This document shows positions 5,106-5,274 of a DNA stretch of 5,274 nt, piece after piece. A program made the translations under genes and the position numbers. Where the stretch lies: contig JAEZGU010000154.1 of the NCBI GenBank assembly GCA_023416855.1, positions 1 through 5,274 on the forward strand, in the 5' to 3' direction. Source of the stretch: Bacillota bacterium (GTDB lineage: Bacteria; Bacillota; Clostridia; Tissierellales; Sedimentibacteraceae). The notes below the pieces were generated by a model, which was not told the origin of the DNA, did not search any database, and worked only from the letters and a program-made list of their open reading frames with translations. Numbering within the stretch: the stretch's first letter is position 1; every line of letters begins with the position of its first letter.

Positions 5106-5274
5106 ATGGAACATAATGTGAGATTAATTAAACCTTGTATAGATTATAAAGATGAATATTTAGATATGCTTACTGAATGGAAGGAGACCGGAGAAGAACT
5201 GATTCCTTGGGTATTAAATTTAGATTATACTGATTTTACATCTATGGTAGATAAATTAAATGGTTGGAGTCATG
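5106..5274 (+). CDS. Start of a GNAT-family acetyltransferase, cut by window end
   Basis: Only the first 56 codons are present. The product begins MEHNVRLIKPCIDYKDEYLD (1-20) and continues with EWKETGEELIPWVLNLDYTD, a start I recognise as the N-terminal part of a GNAT family in Bacillota, where KDEYLDMLxEWK and IPWxL are recurrent. The acetyl-CoA motifs would lie beyond the window, so the call rests on N-terminal resemblance alone. ATG 5106 is 10 bases after the DUF4180 stop. The nearest SD-like run, GGTGGG (5098-5103), is close (2-3 bases), so translational coupling to the upstream gene is likely; GTG 5118 is a weaker alternative start. Confidence 0.7.
   Translation, partial: MEHNVRLIKPCIDYKDEYLDMLTEWKETGEELIPWVLNLDYTDFTSMVDKLNGWSH

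Noticed and set aside
569..5274. Integron cassette array or mobile island, given several small accessory genes in one direction
   Set aside because: I see no integrase or transposase, no repeated attC-like sites between genes, and no flanking direct repeats. The single inverted repeat at 3033-3086 has no second copy in the window.

Overview
The window is AT-rich DNA with strong Shine-Dalgarno (SD) sites, textbook sigma-A-type promoters, tightly packed genes and a GTG start. This suggests a low-GC Bacillota, most likely Clostridia or Lachnospiraceae; that placement is inference. One housekeeping gene, recR, enters from the left. Everything to its right looks like small accessory genes.

Layout. 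(1) 2-568: 3' part of recR (recombination mediator), closed by a good intrinsic terminator at 619-645. (2) 681-3023: a forward gene set made of a 13-codon leader-type ORF, a DUF4037-like nucleotidyltransferase, a RimJ/RimL-type GNAT acetyltransferase and a membrane-anchored, cysteine-free surface protein. Gaps between the three main genes are 17 and 21 bases, so they are probably one transcript. (3) 3033-3086: a perfect 20-bp inverted repeat between convergent genes. (4) 3115-3363, reverse: a small conserved-looking protein, transcribed divergently from (5) 3564-4013, an excisionase-type helix-turn-helix regulator. The 200 bases between them hold two back-to-back promoters, each with its own candidate operator. 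(6) 3997-4158: remnant of an alpha/beta-hydrolase gene that keeps the nucleophile elbow and the catalytic-His end but has lost the middle. (7) 4205-5274: a phosphinothricin/methionine-sulfone-type GNAT, a DUF4180 protein and the start of a third GNAT, spaced 21 and 10 bases apart and probably one operon.

How they fit together. The regulator promoter has perfect -35 and -10 hexamers, and three TTAC repeats exactly 10 bases apart run across its spacer and -10. That fits autorepression by a head-to-tail HTH oligomer. The hydrolase remnant follows the regulator directly and was probably its operon partner. The nucleotidyltransferase and the acetyltransferases are the kind of enzymes that modify small molecules or antibiotics, but no substrate can be read from the sequence. 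I found no transposase, integrase, CRISPR array, tRNA, rRNA or convincing defence system. The strongest leads are the regulatory architecture at 3439-3536 and the decayed hydrolase.
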